From Bradyrhizobium cajani (GTDB lineage: Bacteria > Pseudomonadota > Alphaproteobacteria > Rhizobiales > Xanthobacteraceae): 64,000 nt of DNA. Under the pieces are notes generated by a model. The model ran no database searches. It worked only from the letters and a program-made list of their open reading frames with translations, and was not told the DNA's origin. Numbering within the stretch: position 1 is the stretch's first letter; each line of letters opens with the position of its first letter. Position numbers and translations under genes: made by a program. Below, piece after piece: positions 63,342 to 64,000 of the stretch. The DNA lies in the NCBI RefSeq assembly GCF_009759665.1, contig NZ_WQNE01000001.1, forward strand, positions 310,001 to 374,000, read 5' to 3'.

Positions 63342-64000
63342 GTGAAACGACACCTCGCCATCGCGCTCATCGCCGTCGCCGCGGTCCTTGCCGCGACGGG
63401 CTTCTGGATCTTCGGTACCGACCGCAAGCCGGTCGTCGTAGCCGCGCCCGTGCCCGCAGCCGTGCCGGTGGTCGCCGCCACCGTCACGGGCAAGGACGTT
63501 CCGATCTATCTGAGCGGCATCGGCACGGTGATCGCCTACAACACCGACGTGGTGCGCAGCCAGATCCAGGGCCAGATCGTCAAGATCGCATTCACCGAGG
63601 GACAAGCCGTCAAGGCCGGCGATCTGCTCGCCCAGATCGATCCGCGTCCCTATGAGGCCCAGATCGAGCAGCTGACGGCCAATCGCGACAGAGACCAGGC
63701 GCAGCTCGCGAACGCCGAGGCCAATCTGACCCGCTACAATCAGCTCGGCGACAAGGGCTATGCGACGCCGCAATTGATCGAGACGCAGACCGCGCAGGTG
63801 GCGCAGCTCAAGGCGGCCGTGAAGGCGGACCAGGCGCAGATCGACCAGGCCAACGTCCAGCTCAGCTACACGCGCCTGACCTCGGCCATCCCCGGCATCA
63901 CCGGCGTCCGCCAGATCGACGTCGGCAACGTGATTCATCCGACCGATCCCAATGGTCTCGTCGTCGTCACCCAGATCGAGCCGATCTCGCTGCTGTTTAC
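63342..64000 (+). CDS. RND efflux membrane fusion protein, MdtA-like (partial)
   Basis: The reading frame starts at a GTG (63342) with GAGGA eight bases upstream and runs off the right edge (219 codons visible). It begins with one membrane anchor (AIALIAVAAVLAATGFWIFG), then the lipoyl half VVRSQIQGQIVKIAFTEGQA, DLLAQIDPRPYEAQIEQL, a coiled-coil hairpin, and SYTRLTSAIPGITGVRQIDV. This matches the periplasmic adaptor of RND pumps such as MdtABC. The inner-membrane pump gene is expected just beyond the window. Confidence 0.9.
   Translation, partial: MKRHLAIALIAVAAVLAATGFWIFGTDRKPVVVAAPVPAAVPVVAATVTGKDVPIYLSGIGTVIAYNTDVVRSQIQGQIVKIAFTEGQAVKAGDLLAQIDPRPYEAQIEQLTANRDRDQAQLANAEANLTRYNQLGDKGYATPQLIETQTAQVAQLKAAVKADQAQIDQANVQLSYTRLTSAIPGITGVRQIDVGNVIHPTDPNGLVVVTQIEPISLLF

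Overview
The window looks like a chromosomal segment of a Bradyrhizobium-type alphaproteobacterium. This rests on the high G+C content, the style of the intergenic inverted repeats, a metallo-beta-lactamase close to my memory of BJP-1 of Bradyrhizobium, and the density of ABC, AraC and PQQ-type genes. That assignment is inference. I see no rRNA, tRNA, CRISPR array, transposase or phage gene. The last gene runs off the right edge.

Left part (1-12.7 kb): a PQQ alcohol dehydrogenase with lanthanide-type active-site signature and an exported Rieske protein upstream on the same strand; a group III truncated globin; 3-hydroxybutyryl-CoA dehydrogenase; a frameshifted orphan pstS; tungstate transporter genes tupB and tupA arranged tail to tail without an ATPase gene; an acidic low-complexity protein; a TonB-receptor remnant; the B3 metallo-beta-lactamase; and a membrane GGDEF-EAL protein.

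Histidine block (12.7-23.3 kb): hutI-hutH-hutU run leftward and hutF-hutC rightward from a shared 20-bp perfect palindrome, the likely HutC operator. An ABC transporter (binding protein, permease, ATPase) and an M20 amidohydrolase follow hutC. HutF makes N-formylglutamate but no hutG is present, so the M20 enzyme is a candidate for the last step.

Middle (23.4-40.9 kb): a catalase-like protein with Phe at the expected catalytic His, an AraC regulator, a BamA-type protein, an MFS carrier and a Bug-type binding protein. Two paralogous winged-helix/NTPase/TPR regulators (30.9 and 36.0 kb) flank msrA, osmC and a VOC gene. Both regulators have the same 36-bp element 44-46 bp upstream of their GTG starts. 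Three further genes, two of them paralogous AraC regulators, have TAAC-type repeats every 10 bp upstream.

Right part (40.9-64 kb): a repeat-rich intergenic stretch; a biotin-sulfoxide-type molybdoenzyme; two small genes, one coupled to an AraC regulator; a sensor kinase, a FixJ-like regulator and a lone receiver; a FUSC/DUF1656/HlyD efflux operon; an AraC gene with a strong terminator; a complete leftward malonate decarboxylase operon mdcACDEGB-mdcF-mdcH; an alpha/beta hydrolase; two small exported proteins; and the start of an RND-type membrane fusion protein.
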